Counted from the stretch's first letter, positions 52,030 through 61,757 are shown. The stretch is DNA of 64,000 nucleotides from Sphingobacterium faecale (GCF_016746095.1 NZ_JAERTY010000009.1:1-64000), one strand, 5' to 3'. Made by a program: numbers and translations. Notes: generated by a model not told the origin, from the letters alone.

Positions 52030-52707
52030 TTAGTCAATATTCATTACATAACCAATACCCCTTACATTTGTTATCTTGATCCGGTCGTCATAGGATAGGT
52101 ACTTCCTGATCCTACTGATGAATACATCCAGACTACGCCCCGTGAAATAGGTATCATCCCCCCAATAGGTCTTGATAATATCTTCACGTGGAACCACATT
52201 ATCCTTATTTTCAAAGAGTCTACGGATCAATTCAACTTCGCGGTAAGAAAGTTTTTCCTCGGCCTTATTATGCTTCAAAATATTTTTATTCGTATCAAGC
52301 ACATAATCTCCTATTTCATAGTAGGCGTGAACAGGTCGTTTTACCCGCCTAGATAATGCCTCAATGCGTACGATCAGTTCTTCTATCTTAAATGGCTTAC
52401 GGATGTAGTCGTTTGCTCCTAAACGAAATCCTTTAACCACATCTTCCGTATGGGTAAGGGCCGAAAGGAATAATATGGGCACATGTGGATTCGTCTTACG
52501 AATCTCTGTTGCAGTCGTGAAACCATCCATCAAAGGCATCATCACGTCCAAAACAATAACATCTGCATTCTCCTTTTTAAAATAGTTCAATGCTTCTTGT
52601 CCATTTTCACGATGCACCACTTCAAAACCATGATCTTCTAAGCTATCGGCAACAATCAGTGCTAAGCTCTGTTCGTCTTCAACATATAGTATTTTTACCT
52701 TATTCAT
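52030..52707 (-). CDS. OmpR-family response regulator
   Basis: 225 residues: receiver domain (about 4-118) with Glu10/Asp11, phospho-acceptor Asp54 (VIVLDVMMPLMDGF) and Lys104 (YIRKPFKIEE), then a winged-helix DNA-binding domain (about 130-222, KLSYREVELIRRLFENKDNV, GRSLDVFISRIRKYL). It overlaps the sensor kinase gene by four bases. Target genes unknown; pncA downstream shares the transcript. Confidence 0.96.
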   Translation of the reverse strand: MNKVKILYVEDEQSLALIVADSLEDHGFEVVHRENGQEALNYFKKENADVIVLDVMMPLMDGFTTATEIRKTNPHVPILFLSALTHTEDVVKGFRLGANDYIRKPFKIEELIVRIEALSRRVKRPVHAYYEIGDYVLDTNKNILKHNKAEEKLSYREVELIRRLFENKDNVVPREDIIKTYWGDDTYFTGRSLDVFISRIRKYLSYDDRIKITNVRGIGYVMNID

Positions 52708-54128
52708 TGTGTTGGAATTGTTAGAATAAATACTGTCCCCTTTCCTAAAATGCTATCCACTTTAATAGTCCCACCATGCTGTTTGACGACTTGCTTTACA
52801 TAAGCTAAACCAAGGCCAAACCCCTTTACCGGATGTAAGTTTCCACTGGGAACGCGAAAGAAAACTTCAAATATATCTTTAAAATAAATTGGATCTATAC
52901 CTAGTCCATTGTCGGCAATAGATAATACGACAGTTCCATTTTCTTCTTTTAACCCAACCTGTATCTTAACGGAATCATGGGAATACTTTATCGCATTATC
53001 AAAGAGATTATTGATCACATTTTTTAAATGTCCCGCATCGGCAATCAGGGACAACTTTGGCAACCGACCTACAAAATCAATACTTACCTCTTTTTTTGCT
53101 CCCAACTCGGCTATTTCGACACCTTCCTCCAACAGTTTGGCGAGATCCACTTCTGTCATTCGTAAATTAACTCCCGTCACTTCGTCTATATCCAGTTGTA
53201 GTACTTTTTCGATCATATTTGCTAGATGCTCTAGCTCTCTATGTGAAATGCGTAGATATTGCTCCATCTTATCTCTGTCATCTCTTGCCCCATAGCGTTG
53301 GATGGACTCGACAGCGGCCATTACCGTAGCCACAGGAGTTTTCAATTCGTGCGTCATGTTATTAACAAAGGATTTGCGCAATAGCGCCAATTTATTCTGC
53401 CGATTGATAGTCCATAAGAGGTATATAAACGCGCCTATCAATGCTAAAATCAACAGTACAGATACTGCGATCTGAACAGCCATCTTACTTAAAAGATAAA
53501 AAAGAGGTTGTTCAAACTTGGCTATGAGGTACTCATCTTCCCCAGGATCGACCAATACTGGACGTGTCGATATCGTTCCATCTGTTGCTACTTTAATCCG
53601 GTATTTTCCCTGTCCACGATGTGCGTCTTTTATATTCTTGACCACTATATGAACCGGTATCTCTATACCTTTGGAGGTCAGGGTTTCTTCCAATAATAAG
53701 CTGATCTCGGCAATAGTGGCTTCACTAAACGTAATATTCTGCAGCATAAAAGAAGGCATAATTGCCGTTGGCTCTCCGGCTTCCTTCTTTGCCTCCCGAC
53801 GTTTACTATATCTCAACATACGCTCTTGGACTAGACTGTCCCAGAGCGCCTGCACCCGCTCTTCGTCAACATTGCTGTAGATTGACTTTATCCTTTTTGC
53901 TAACAAACGTCCCTCTTTCGAAATGTTCTGATCGCGCTTTTCGTTGATCATGTTTTGGTGTTCATCATAATAAGACTGTATCGCATTAAACAGGCTACGT
54001 TCTACTTCCGTCACGAAGATTTCACGCTTATTGACGTAGCCACCATACAGCCACACGGCGACAATCGCTCCTATTCCTAGAAGGGAAAGAACAATCGTCA
54101 CAACCAATATTTTATACTTTTTTAACAT
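52704..54128 (-). CDS. Membrane sensor histidine kinase
   Basis: 474 residues. Two membrane helices (about 8-30 and 211-240) enclose a periplasmic sensor region with no recognised fold; then HisKA with the phosphorylated His260 (NNMTHELKTPVATVMAAVES) and HATPase with N box NLFDNAIKYSH, G1 IADNGLGIDP and G2 GFGLGLAYVKQVVKQHGG. Cognate of the response regulator with which it overlaps. A TAAATTTG box lies nine bases before the ATG. Confidence 0.96.
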   Translation of the reverse strand: MLKKYKILVVTIVLSLLGIGAIVAVWLYGGYVNKREIFVTEVERSLFNAIQSYYDEHQNMINEKRDQNISKEGRLLAKRIKSIYSNVDEERVQALWDSLVQERMLRYSKRREAKKEAGEPTAIMPSFMLQNITFSEATIAEISLLLEETLTSKGIEIPVHIVVKNIKDAHRGQGKYRIKVATDGTISTRPVLVDPGEDEYLIAKFEQPLFYLLSKMAVQIAVSVLLILALIGAFIYLLWTINRQNKLALLRKSFVNNMTHELKTPVATVMAAVESIQRYGARDDRDKMEQYLRISHRELEHLANMIEKVLQLDIDEVTGVNLRMTEVDLAKLLEEGVEIAELGAKKEVSIDFVGRLPKLSLIADAGHLKNVINNLFDNAIKYSHDSVKIQVGLKEENGTVVLSIADNGLGIDPIYFKDIFEVFFRVPSGNLHPVKGFGLGLAYVKQVVKQHGGTIKVDSILGKGTVFILTIPTQ

Positions 54129-54136
54129 GATTAAAA

Positions 54137-54144
54137 CAAATTTA
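54137..54144 (-). promoter_or_regulatory. Candidate -7 box for sensor kinase operon
   Basis: Minus-strand TAAATTTG (TAnnTTTG). It is only eight bases from the ATG, which would give an almost leaderless transcript; another promoter further upstream is possible. Confidence 0.35.
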
Positions 54145-54221
54145 AATTCTTAGATTTGCACCACGAATTGTTTAGGGTCATATTTAACAAATTATAACAC
54201 ATATTAACAATACGTATTACT

Positions 54222-54229
54222 TACATTTG
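54222..54229 (+). promoter_or_regulatory. -7 promoter box for DUF4270/kelch operon
   Basis: TACATTTG (TAnnTTTG), 17 bases before the ATG at 54247. A second match, TAGATTTG, lies at 54151-54158. Confidence 0.5.
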
Positions 54230-54246
54230 CATGTCAACGAATATAT

Positions 54247-55611
54247 ATGAGGCAATTATTACGTTTTAGATACCTTTTCTTTTTATCTCTACTTGCTACA
54301 ACAGTTTCTTTCATTAGCTGTGATAAAGATATGAGTGTTTCTTTGGATGATTCCAATGATAATTTAGGTGTCGTCGTTCTTGATTCCATGACTATCAACA
54401 CCTCGACTTATCAATTGATGCATCTTCCTTCGGCCAGTACAGGCTCTATGCTGGTTGGTAAATCTACTCAACCTGAAAGCGGATCAATAACTTCATCGTC
54501 CTATTTTCGAGTACAGTTACAAACATTGATAAACGATATTCCTTCAAATGCTGTATTTGATTCTGTTAATTTGGTATTAAGACCTAGCATCAACAAGTAT
54601 TTTTATGGCGACACGACGAAGGCTCAGACCATAGCTGTGCACCGTGTAATGGAGACTATCGCTCTAAAAGACATCACCAATAGCATAGATCAATATAACA
54701 CACCGATTTATGTGACTGGTCCTACTATTTTTAACGACCAAAAATTTGATTTTGATGCTACAGCTTTAGGAGAAAAAACGTTTTTCCCTCGAATCAATTC
54801 TTTGGATAGTATCAATATCAGACTTGACCAGGCTTTTGGGCAAGAAATCTATGACATGGTCAAGGCAAATGATTACAATGTAACAAGTAATGAGTCTTTC
54901 CAACAGTACCTTAAAGGTCTTGTTTTAGTTCCAGGAAACCAAAACACAGCAATATTGGGATTGAATGACACCTTGCAAATGAATATCAACTACTCTTATA
55001 TGGGGTCGGATGGTTTTATCAAAAAAGGAGCAAAAGTGATAACTTCAAGTCACAAAGCATTCCAATATAACAATATTGAATATGATCGTACCGGTACAGC
55101 CTATGCAAGTATAAACTCGATCGACAGAGAACTAAAAAGTTCGGCATCGAATGGTGAAGTACTGCTGCATGCAGGATCAGGACTTGTAGCGAAAATTAAT
55201 ATCCCTTCGTTAAATGACTTTATGCATGAAGAAGATCTAGCAATAAATAAAGTGGAGTTGATTGTAGAAACAAAGGGTAACAACTTTGGGCATTACCCTG
55301 TACCTAATGCTTTGATGCTTTTGATTGCAAATAGTAATGGAGTTCCTATCTCTTATGTACGGACGCCATTCTCTACAACAGTCCAGCAGGCAACATTTAT
55401 TCCTGGAAATGACTCTGGTGTGAATGGACGCTATATCTTTAATCTTATCGATTATACCAAAAACATTAATCAATCAGATTATCGCGGCACTTCATTATTG
55501 TTATCTGTTGCTTCACCGGCCTTGTTTGGAACGGTAAATAATACTATTATTGCGACAGAAAACGGCAAACCGAAAATTAAATTAAACATTGTATATACTA
55601 AATTCAAATAA
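54247..55611 (+). CDS. DUF4270 lipoprotein
   Basis: 454 residues. Lipoprotein signal (FFLSLLATTVSFISC) then DKDMSVSLDDSNDNLGVVVL. The mature protein matches DUF4270: TMINTSTYQ-type start (TINTSTYQLMHLPSASTG), NAVFDSVNLVLRPS, QQYLKGLVLVPGNQNTAILG and a late IATENGKPKIKLNIVYTKF. These proteins are large beta-rich surface lipoproteins of unknown role. Three bases separate it from the kelch lipoprotein gene, a pairing common in this group. Confidence 0.88.
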   Translation: MRQLLRFRYLFFLSLLATTVSFISCDKDMSVSLDDSNDNLGVVVLDSMTINTSTYQLMHLPSASTGSMLVGKSTQPESGSITSSSYFRVQLQTLINDIPSNAVFDSVNLVLRPSINKYFYGDTTKAQTIAVHRVMETIALKDITNSIDQYNTPIYVTGPTIFNDQKFDFDATALGEKTFFPRINSLDSINIRLDQAFGQEIYDMVKANDYNVTSNESFQQYLKGLVLVPGNQNTAILGLNDTLQMNINYSYMGSDGFIKKGAKVITSSHKAFQYNNIEYDRTGTAYASINSIDRELKSSASNGEVLLHAGSGLVAKINIPSLNDFMHEEDLAINKVELIVETKGNNFGHYPVPNALMLLIANSNGVPISYVRTPFSTTVQQATFIPGNDSGVNGRYIFNLIDYTKNINQSDYRGTSLLLSVASPALFGTVNNTIIATENGKPKIKLNIVYTKFK

Positions 55612-55614
55612 TCT

Positions 55615-56607
55615 ATGAATAAGAAAAATTGGCTTTTTGTAGTTGTGGCCTGTGTTTTTTCGTTAACTGCTTTCAACTCATGTAAAAAAAGCAAAGATAA
55701 TGATTCTGGAGCGGATACAGGTCCTACGGAATGGGTAAAAGCCTCTGCTTTTGACGGAGATCCAAGATCTGCTGCTGCATCTTTCCAGATCGGCGAAGTG
55801 GGATATTTGGCAACAGGTATCTTATCAACAAACGAAAGAACAAAAGATGCATGGTCTTTTAAGAATAATCTATGGGAGGAGATCGCTGAATTTGAAGGCG
55901 AAGCACGTAATGGTGCTGTAGGTTTCAGTATTGATGGAAAAGGATATGTAGGTACAGGATTCAACGGTACAGATGTTTTGAACGATTTTTGGATGTATGA
56001 CCCTACTGCTAATAAGTGGACAAAAGTTGCTGACTTTCCTGGTGAAGCTCGCTATGGTGCGGTTGCCTTTACATTAGATGGTGCTGGTTATGTAGGTACA
56101 GGCGCTACAAAAACTCAAAAGACACTTAAAGATTTTTACAAGTACGACCCTAAAACAAATACTTGGGCAAACGTAACTTCTCCGTTGAAAAACAAACGGG
56201 TTAACGCATTTGCTTTTGTAGTGAATGGCAAAGCTTATATCGGTGGTGGTATGGATAATAACCAGTTCCCTGAAGACTTCTATTCTTTTGACGGAAAAAA
56301 CTGGAACGAAGGAGTAGCTCCATTAAAAGATGCTTCTAATACCTACGATCTGACCCGTCAATCGGCTTCTACATTTGTGATCGGCAACTTTGGTTATGTA
56401 GTAGGTGGCAAAAAAGGATCTGTATTGGGTAATGTGTGGAAATACGATATAGCTGCTAACAAATGGGAAAGTAAACACCAGGCATTGCCTCAGAACGCAA
56501 GAGAAGGTGCTGTTTCATTTTCTATCGGTGGTAAAGGTTATCTTACAACTGGTATGAACAGTGCTACGAAGTTTGACGATACTTGGGTATTCACGCAAGT
56601 TAGATAG
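55615..56607 (+). CDS. Kelch-repeat beta-propeller lipoprotein
   Basis: 330 residues with signal and lipobox (VFSLTAFNSC). About six kelch motifs follow, for example ARNGAVGFSIDGKGYVGTGF, ARYGAVAFTLDGAGYVGTGA, RVNAFAFVVNGKAYIGGGMD and AREGAVSFSIGGKGYLTTGM, each with a paired WxYDP-type strand (FWMYDPTANKWTKV, FYKYDPKTNTWANV). Probably a six-bladed propeller at the cell surface; binding partner unknown, with DUF4270 upstream the best guess. A strong terminator follows. Confidence 0.92.
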   Translation: MNKKNWLFVVVACVFSLTAFNSCKKSKDNDSGADTGPTEWVKASAFDGDPRSAAASFQIGEVGYLATGILSTNERTKDAWSFKNNLWEEIAEFEGEARNGAVGFSIDGKGYVGTGFNGTDVLNDFWMYDPTANKWTKVADFPGEARYGAVAFTLDGAGYVGTGATKTQKTLKDFYKYDPKTNTWANVTSPLKNKRVNAFAFVVNGKAYIGGGMDNNQFPEDFYSFDGKNWNEGVAPLKDASNTYDLTRQSASTFVIGNFGYVVGGKKGSVLGNVWKYDIAANKWESKHQALPQNAREGAVSFSIGGKGYLTTGMNSATKFDDTWVFTQVR

Positions 56608-56626
56608 TTCAAATTACAATATTCTT

Positions 56627-56663
56627 TAAAAAGCGGATACTGCATGCAGTATCCGCTTTTTTT
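56627..56663 (+). terminator. Terminator after kelch gene
   Basis: Long perfect inverted repeat AAAAAGCGGATACTGC / GCAGTATCCGCTTTTT with T-run, 20 bases after the stop codon. Confidence 0.9.
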
Positions 56664-56853
56664 ATGAAGATGCGATTTTGCTAATACATATCTAGGTCTG
56701 CATACAGTATCCTTAAGTTTTCTTAATGCCAGGCTTTATTATCAAATGTGATTTATATAGCAGGTATCCCAACCGGCCTCATTTTACACCAAAGGTTGAG
56801 CAACGGGAAGGCTTTTGAAAAGACTAAGCGATCTGCCAACAATTGCCTGCAAT

Positions 56854-56884
56854 AAAAAAACGCCCTCCTAGGAGAGCGTTTTTT
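56854..56884 (-). terminator. Terminator after asd
   Basis: AAAAAACGCCCTCC / GGAGAGCGTTTTTT with one mismatch, 29 bases past the asd stop; readable on both strands. The 190 bases between this and the kelch terminator hold no gene. Confidence 0.8.
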
Positions 56885-56912
56885 GGGTATATATATGATT
56901 ACGGTTAGTTCG

Positions 56913-57902
56913 TTATATTAAGCCTTTTTTATTCAATAATTCTGCAACCTGCACAGCATTAGTGGCCGCACCTTTTCTCAGGTTGTCCGCAACGATCCAA
57001 AGATTTACGGTATTGGCCTGCGACTCATCTCTACGTATACGTCCTACAAAGACCTCATCTTTACCATGTGCATCTTTGGGCATTGGATAGGCCAAGCTAC
57101 TCGGGTCATCCACTACGACTACGCCTTCCTGAGCCGCTAACGCATGGCGTAGCTCCTGTACATCGAAATCATTTTCGAATTCTATATTGACAGACTCGGA
57201 ATGACCGCCCATCACTGGAATACGCACGGTAGTAGCGGTAACCTTAATAGAATCATCCTGCATGATTTTATTGGTTTCCTGAATCATCTTCATCTCCTCT
57301 TTGGTATATCCGTTTTCCTGAAACACATCAATATGTGGGATCACATTCAAATCGATCTGATAAGGATAAGCCTTCTCTCCTTCTACACCTGCCCGTTCAT
57401 CCTTCAATTGTTGTACGGCTTTGACACCGGTACCTGTTACCGATTGATAAGTAGACACAACTACACGTTTAATCTTATACTTTTCATGCAGAGGTTTTAA
57501 TACGACTACCATCTGAATCGTCGAACAGTTTGGATTCGCTATAATTTTATCCTCGGAAGTCAGCACTTCTCCGTTGACTTCGGGTACGATAAGTTTCTTT
57601 GACGGATCCATGCGCCAAGCTGAAGAATTGTCGACCACAGTAATTCCTGCCGATGCAAATAAAGGAGCATATTCGGTCGACACACTTCCTCCCGCTGAGA
57701 ATAATGCGACATCAGGTTGCATGGCAATAGCTTCATCTGGCGTTACCGTCTTAAACTTCTTACCCTTGAATTCAATCTCCTTGCCCTTACTTCTTTCAGA
57801 GGCTACAGGAATCAATTCTGTTACGGGGAAGTTTCTTTCCGCTAATACCGTCAAAATCTCTGACCCAACAAGACCTGTTGCGCCAACTACTGCTACTTTC
57901 AT
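56913..57902 (-). CDS. asd: Aspartate-semialdehyde dehydrogenase
   Basis: 329-residue NADP-dependent enzyme that reduces aspartyl phosphate to aspartate semialdehyde for Lys, Met, Thr and diaminopimelate synthesis. NADP-binding VGATGLVGSEIL at the N-terminus; catalytic Cys126 in IANPNCSTIQ and His234 in VMGGHSESVN; VDNSSAWRMD and SVTGTGVKAVQQL are family blocks. Normal length. A TATGTTTG promoter box lies upstream. Confidence 0.97.
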   Translation of the reverse strand: MKVAVVGATGLVGSEILTVLAERNFPVTELIPVASERSKGKEIEFKGKKFKTVTPDEAIAMQPDVALFSAGGSVSTEYAPLFASAGITVVDNSSAWRMDPSKKLIVPEVNGEVLTSEDKIIANPNCSTIQMVVVLKPLHEKYKIKRVVVSTYQSVTGTGVKAVQQLKDERAGVEGEKAYPYQIDLNVIPHIDVFQENGYTKEEMKMIQETNKIMQDDSIKVTATTVRIPVMGGHSESVNIEFENDFDVQELRHALAAQEGVVVVDDPSSLAYPMPKDAHGKDEVFVGRIRRDESQANTVNLWIVADNLRKGAATNAVQVAELLNKKGLI

Positions 57903-57963
57903 TATTGTATAATTTTACTGTTTAGTACATCACGTGAATTTTACTTTTTTAATTTCACGATGC

Positions 57964-57971
57964 CAAACATA
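57964..57971 (-). promoter_or_regulatory. -7 promoter box for asd
   Basis: Minus-strand TATGTTTG (TAnnTTTG), 61 bases before the asd ATG. The rest of the 300-base divergent gap to 58203 is AT-rich with no gene seen. Confidence 0.5.
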
Positions 57972-58202
57972 ATAAATAAACAGGAGTATTTTATACAAAA
58001 AATTACATTTTTCCTATTTTATAGTATCAAACATTGACACAAAACCAACATTTAAGGCAATTAAATTAATAAATTATCAATAAAAACAGCTGTTTTGCCG
58101 AATATCTGCTATACCTAGGCTGTATTTGAGCAAAATATATTCTTTATATTGTGCTGGATAACGAAGTTATGCCTTTATAGGAAAAAACCATTTATAAACC
58201 AG

Positions 58203-59858
58203 ATGAAAATCAAGTTTTATATGCTGTGCATATGGCTAGTGGCAATGATAAATGCGTATAGCCAAGATGTTATAATCAACGAAATAATGGCCAATCCAAA
58301 AAATGGTCAATTACCGGATGTTGAATATATCGAACTGATGAACAATTCCTCATCAGTCCAGAATCTAGCAACGTTCTATTTAGTTGTGAATAAAAAAAAA
58401 GTGCAGTTCCCCTCCTATTTACTTGCTCCCCAACAATATGTTATTCTATGTGCTCAAGATGGAGCAGATAAATTGTCAGCTTACGGCAATGTTGTTTCGT
58501 TCCCGAGCTGGCCTACTTTGACTAATTTGGGTGCTACGCTTCAATTGTATCGGAAGGACAGTTTGGTGGACGAGGTCTTGTACCAGGACAGCTGGCATCA
58601 GACTAGTGCAAAAAAAAATGGTGGGTGGAGTTTAGAGCGGATAAATTTAAATTGGAAATGCAATTTCAAGACCAACTGGTCATCTTCGGTTGCCAGCAAA
58701 GGAGGCACTCCCGGAGGGCCCAACTCTATCGCCAATAGAGGGTATTTACCCAAAGTTGAAATAATATCCGCTGTATCGAAAGAGAAAGCAATCCATATCA
58801 GCTTTAATATCGAGAGGAAATACCTTCCTCCATTTGAAAAAAAAGACTTTAACATCAATCAAGGAGAACTCATTCCACAAGCAGTGCGATGGGATGATGA
58901 TGCCGATTGTTTGATCCTAAGTCTTAATGGCGAGCTAAATCCACAGACTACATATACAATAGCAGTAGGAAAGGTCAACATGTGTGGTACCTTATTCCAA
59001 ATTCCGGAATATATAATATTTAATCAACCGGAGCCCCGTTATAATGACATAGTCATCAATGAGGTCCTATTCAATCCACAGAAGGAAGGTAGTGATTTTG
59101 TCGAACTATATAACAGAACTGATTTGCCTATCAATCTACAGAATTGGAAGTTGGGCAATCGCAGCATATCAGAACAATTACTTGTATTACCACCTAAGGA
59201 GTTTCTAGTGTTAACCGCAGAAAGGGAAAAAATTATCAATACCCATCCGAATGCACTTGCCGACCGTATCCACGAGATGACGAGTCTACCTACCTACCCA
59301 AACCAACAGGGGGTCGTAACCTTATATTCGCCTGCGGGTCTAGTAGACTCTGTATACTATCATGCCGGCATGCACTCCCCCTTGATCAAAAATCCTAAAG
59401 GAGTATCTTTAGAGCGTCAATCTTATGAAGAAGACAGCAACCTTCCGGAAAACTTTAAATCCGCCGCCACCATAGCAGGTGGATCGACACCCGGCTTTCG
59501 AAATTCAATACATACGGACAATCCAAATAAAAAAAACGAGATATTTTTAACTTCAAAGACTGTTTCGCCAGACAACGATGGTTTTGAAGATGAGCTCGAA
59601 ATAAATTATATACTGACCGATCCGGGCTACATGTTTAACCTAAATATCTATACGGAAAAGGGCAGTTTAGTCAACCGGTTGATTCGACAAGAGAGCAGCG
59701 GATATAATGGAAAAATCAAATGGGATTGTAAGGACGAAAAGCTGCAAAAAGCGCCTGCTGGCCACTATATTTACTGGGTAGAAATATACCGAAAAAATGG
59801 GGATAGGGAGATATTCAAGGGCGCTTTTGTTATCATTCATAAATCACATCAATATTAA
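58203..59858 (+). CDS. Exported protein with two lamin-tail domains
   Basis: 551 residues. Signal peptide (MLCIWLVAMINAYS); start at MKIKFYML preferred to an upstream ATG without signal character. Two LTD (lamin-tail) Ig-like domains: about 20-150 (VIINEIMANPKNGQLPDVEY, IELMNN) and about 275-430 (IVINEVLFNPQKEGSDFVEL, YNRTDLPINLQNWKL). Between them is an Ig/CARDB-like segment. The C-terminal VSPDNDGFEDELEINYILTD followed by YTEKGSLV and YIYWVEIY resembles FlgD-like or gliding-motility-type terminal domains. Probably surface or secreted with an adhesive or nuclease-associated role; no catalytic domain present. Confidence 0.85.
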   Translation: MKIKFYMLCIWLVAMINAYSQDVIINEIMANPKNGQLPDVEYIELMNNSSSVQNLATFYLVVNKKKVQFPSYLLAPQQYVILCAQDGADKLSAYGNVVSFPSWPTLTNLGATLQLYRKDSLVDEVLYQDSWHQTSAKKNGGWSLERINLNWKCNFKTNWSSSVASKGGTPGGPNSIANRGYLPKVEIISAVSKEKAIHISFNIERKYLPPFEKKDFNINQGELIPQAVRWDDDADCLILSLNGELNPQTTYTIAVGKVNMCGTLFQIPEYIIFNQPEPRYNDIVINEVLFNPQKEGSDFVELYNRTDLPINLQNWKLGNRSISEQLLVLPPKEFLVLTAEREKIINTHPNALADRIHEMTSLPTYPNQQGVVTLYSPAGLVDSVYYHAGMHSPLIKNPKGVSLERQSYEEDSNLPENFKSAATIAGGSTPGFRNSIHTDNPNKKNEIFLTSKTVSPDNDGFEDELEINYILTDPGYMFNLNIYTEKGSLVNRLIRQESSGYNGKIKWDCKDEKLQKAPAGHYIYWVEIYRKNGDREIFKGAFVIIHKSHQY

Positions 59859-59870
59859 CAAAAACGCTAT

Positions 59871-59909
59871 AAAACACCTATCTTTGCAAGGCAAGAATAG
59901 GGTGTTTTT
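59871..59909 (+). terminator. Terminator after LTD gene
   Basis: AAAACACCTA / TAGGGTGTTTT (one bulge) ending in TTTTTA, 13 bases after the stop. The loop side contains TATCTTTG (59879-59886), a perfect -7 promoter match pointing at the next gene 130 bases downstream, so the site may serve both purposes. Confidence 0.6.
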
Positions 59910-60017
59910 ATTTGGATGAAAACAAAAGAAAACAGCACTAATATCTAGATTGCTTTAAAAAGAAAACCGAGTACCATAGACGCTGCTAAAAGCTATGCTC
60001 TCGTAAATATTTATTTA

Positions 60018-60968
60018 ATGAAAGAAACTATTATAATCTTAGGCTCCAACGGTCAGATCGGCACAGAATTAGCCGAAGCCTTAAGAAGTAAATTTGGTGC
60101 AGAGAACATTATCACAACTGATATTAGAGAGCCTCAGACGCCATCCCCTATTCAAAATTTCGAGACGATCAATGTTCTTGATAAAGAAGCATTGAAATCA
60201 CTTTTTGAGAAACATAAGCCTACACAAGTATATCTCTTGGCAGCTATGCTATCCGCGACAGGCGAACAATATCCGCAAAAAGCCTGGGACTTGAATATGA
60301 ACGGTCTGTTGAATGTGTTGGATCTAGCTGTCGAATTGGGGCATATCAAGAAAATCTTTTGGCCGAGCTCCATTGCTGTCTTCGGTCCACACTCTCCAAA
60401 GGTGAACACCCCTCAGTATTGTGTCATGGATCCCAACAGTATCTACGGTATCAGTAAATTAGCTGGCGAGCGCCTTTGTGAATATTATCATGAGAAGTAC
60501 GGCCTAGATATACGCAGCATCCGCTATCCGGGTATCATTTCCTGGAAAACAGCTCCAGGCGGCGGTACTACAGACTACGCTGTGCATATCTTTTTTGAAG
60601 CATTGGCAAAAGGAAGCTATGAAAGTTTTCTCTCTGCACAGACAGCACTCCCAATGATGTACATGGACGATGCCGTACGCGCCACCATACAGCTGATGGA
60701 CGCCCCTGCAGAGAATCTGAGTATCCGCTCAAGTTATAATCTTGCAGGTATTTCTTTCACTCCGGAGATGATTGCCGAAGAAATTAAAAAAATTCTTCCT
60801 AATTTTGGGATGTCCTACAGCTCGGGAGATCCTCGCCAAGCTATTGCCGACTCTTGGCCGCAAAGTATTGACGATGAATATGCCCGTAAGGATTGGAACT
60901 GGGAGATAGCTTATGACCTGGAAGCCATGACTAAGGACATGATCAAAAATCTTAAAACAAACAATTAA
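60018..60968 (+). CDS. Short-chain L-threonine 3-dehydrogenase (epimerase-like SDR)
   Basis: 316-residue extended SDR. NAD-binding ILGSNGQIGTELAEAL, catalytic SS117/118 in WPSSIAVFGP and Tyr143/Lys147 in YGISKLAGE. The blocks RYPGIISWKTAPGGGTTDYA and LPMMYMDDAVRATIQLMDA mark the UDP-glucose-4-epimerase-like L-threonine dehydrogenases common in Bacteroidota, which oxidise threonine to 2-amino-3-oxobutyrate. Two bases separate it from yebC, so they share a transcript. Confidence 0.92.
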   Translation: MKETIIILGSNGQIGTELAEALRSKFGAENIITTDIREPQTPSPIQNFETINVLDKEALKSLFEKHKPTQVYLLAAMLSATGEQYPQKAWDLNMNGLLNVLDLAVELGHIKKIFWPSSIAVFGPHSPKVNTPQYCVMDPNSIYGISKLAGERLCEYYHEKYGLDIRSIRYPGIISWKTAPGGGTTDYAVHIFFEALAKGSYESFLSAQTALPMMYMDDAVRATIQLMDAPAENLSIRSSYNLAGISFTPEMIAEEIKKILPNFGMSYSSGDPRQAIADSWPQSIDDEYARKDWNWEIAYDLEAMTKDMIKNLKTNN

Positions 60969-60970
60969 AA

Positions 60971-61696
60971 ATGGGTAGAGCTTTTGAATTTAGAAAAGAA
61001 AGAAAATTTAAGCGTTGGGCCAAAATGGCCGTTCAATTTACACGCTTAGGGAAAGAAATCGCAATTTCTGTAAAAGAAGGAGGCCCTCACCCTGAAAACA
61101 ACGCACGTTTACGTACTGCCATCCAAAATGCGAAGGCTGTAAATATGCCTAAAGACCGCGTAGAAGCAGCTATAAAACGTGCTTCTGAGAAGGATTCAAA
61201 AGGTTATGAAGAATATGTATATGAGGGGTATGGCCCTCACGGTGTTCCTGTATTGATCGAAACCGCTACAGACAACACCAATAGAACCGTTGCAAACATT
61301 CGGAGTTATTTCACTAAATCGGGTGGCTCATTGGGTAAAACGGGATCCTTAGATTTTATATTTCAACGTAAATCTATCTTTCGCTTTCTGGCTACTGATG
61401 AGATGAATGAGGAAGAGTTGGAACTTGAACTTATCGACGGTGGACTGGAAGAACTCTACGTAGAGTCTGACGAAGAAGGTAATGATGTTTTTGTCGTTCA
61501 GACTTCTTTCGAAGATTTTGGTAATATGCAGCGCCTCTTAGAGGAGAAAGGCATAGAGACAACATCAGCCAAGTTGGAGCGTATCTCCCTGTCACATACC
61601 GCACTCAGCGAGGAACAAGCAGCCGATGTATTAAAACTTATCGACAAGATCGAAGAAGACGATGATGTGCAGGCCGTGTATCACAATATGGAATAA
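60971..61696 (+). CDS. yebC: YebC/PmpR family protein
   Basis: 241 residues. MGRAFEFRKERKFKRWAKMA is the Bacteroidota form of the family start; ARLRTAIQNAKAVNMPKDRV and YEGYGPHGVPVLIETATDN are signatures. Family members are described both as DNA-binding regulators and as translation factors that relieve ribosome stalling. It ends with the acidic EEDDDVQAVYHNM, typical of full-length members. A terminator follows. Confidence 0.96.
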   Translation: MGRAFEFRKERKFKRWAKMAVQFTRLGKEIAISVKEGGPHPENNARLRTAIQNAKAVNMPKDRVEAAIKRASEKDSKGYEEYVYEGYGPHGVPVLIETATDNTNRTVANIRSYFTKSGGSLGKTGSLDFIFQRKSIFRFLATDEMNEEELELELIDGGLEELYVESDEEGNDVFVVQTSFEDFGNMQRLLEEKGIETTSAKLERISLSHTALSEEQAADVLKLIDKIEEDDDVQAVYHNME

Positions 61697-61723
61697 ACAG
61701 AGGCAATAAAATTGTATTATATG

Positions 61724-61757
61724 AACCTTCATACGTATACGTATGAAGGTTTTTAAT
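61724..61757 (+). terminator. Terminator after yebC
   Basis: Perfect palindrome AACCTTCATACGTA / TACGTATGAAGGTT followed by TTTAATT. Confidence 0.85.
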
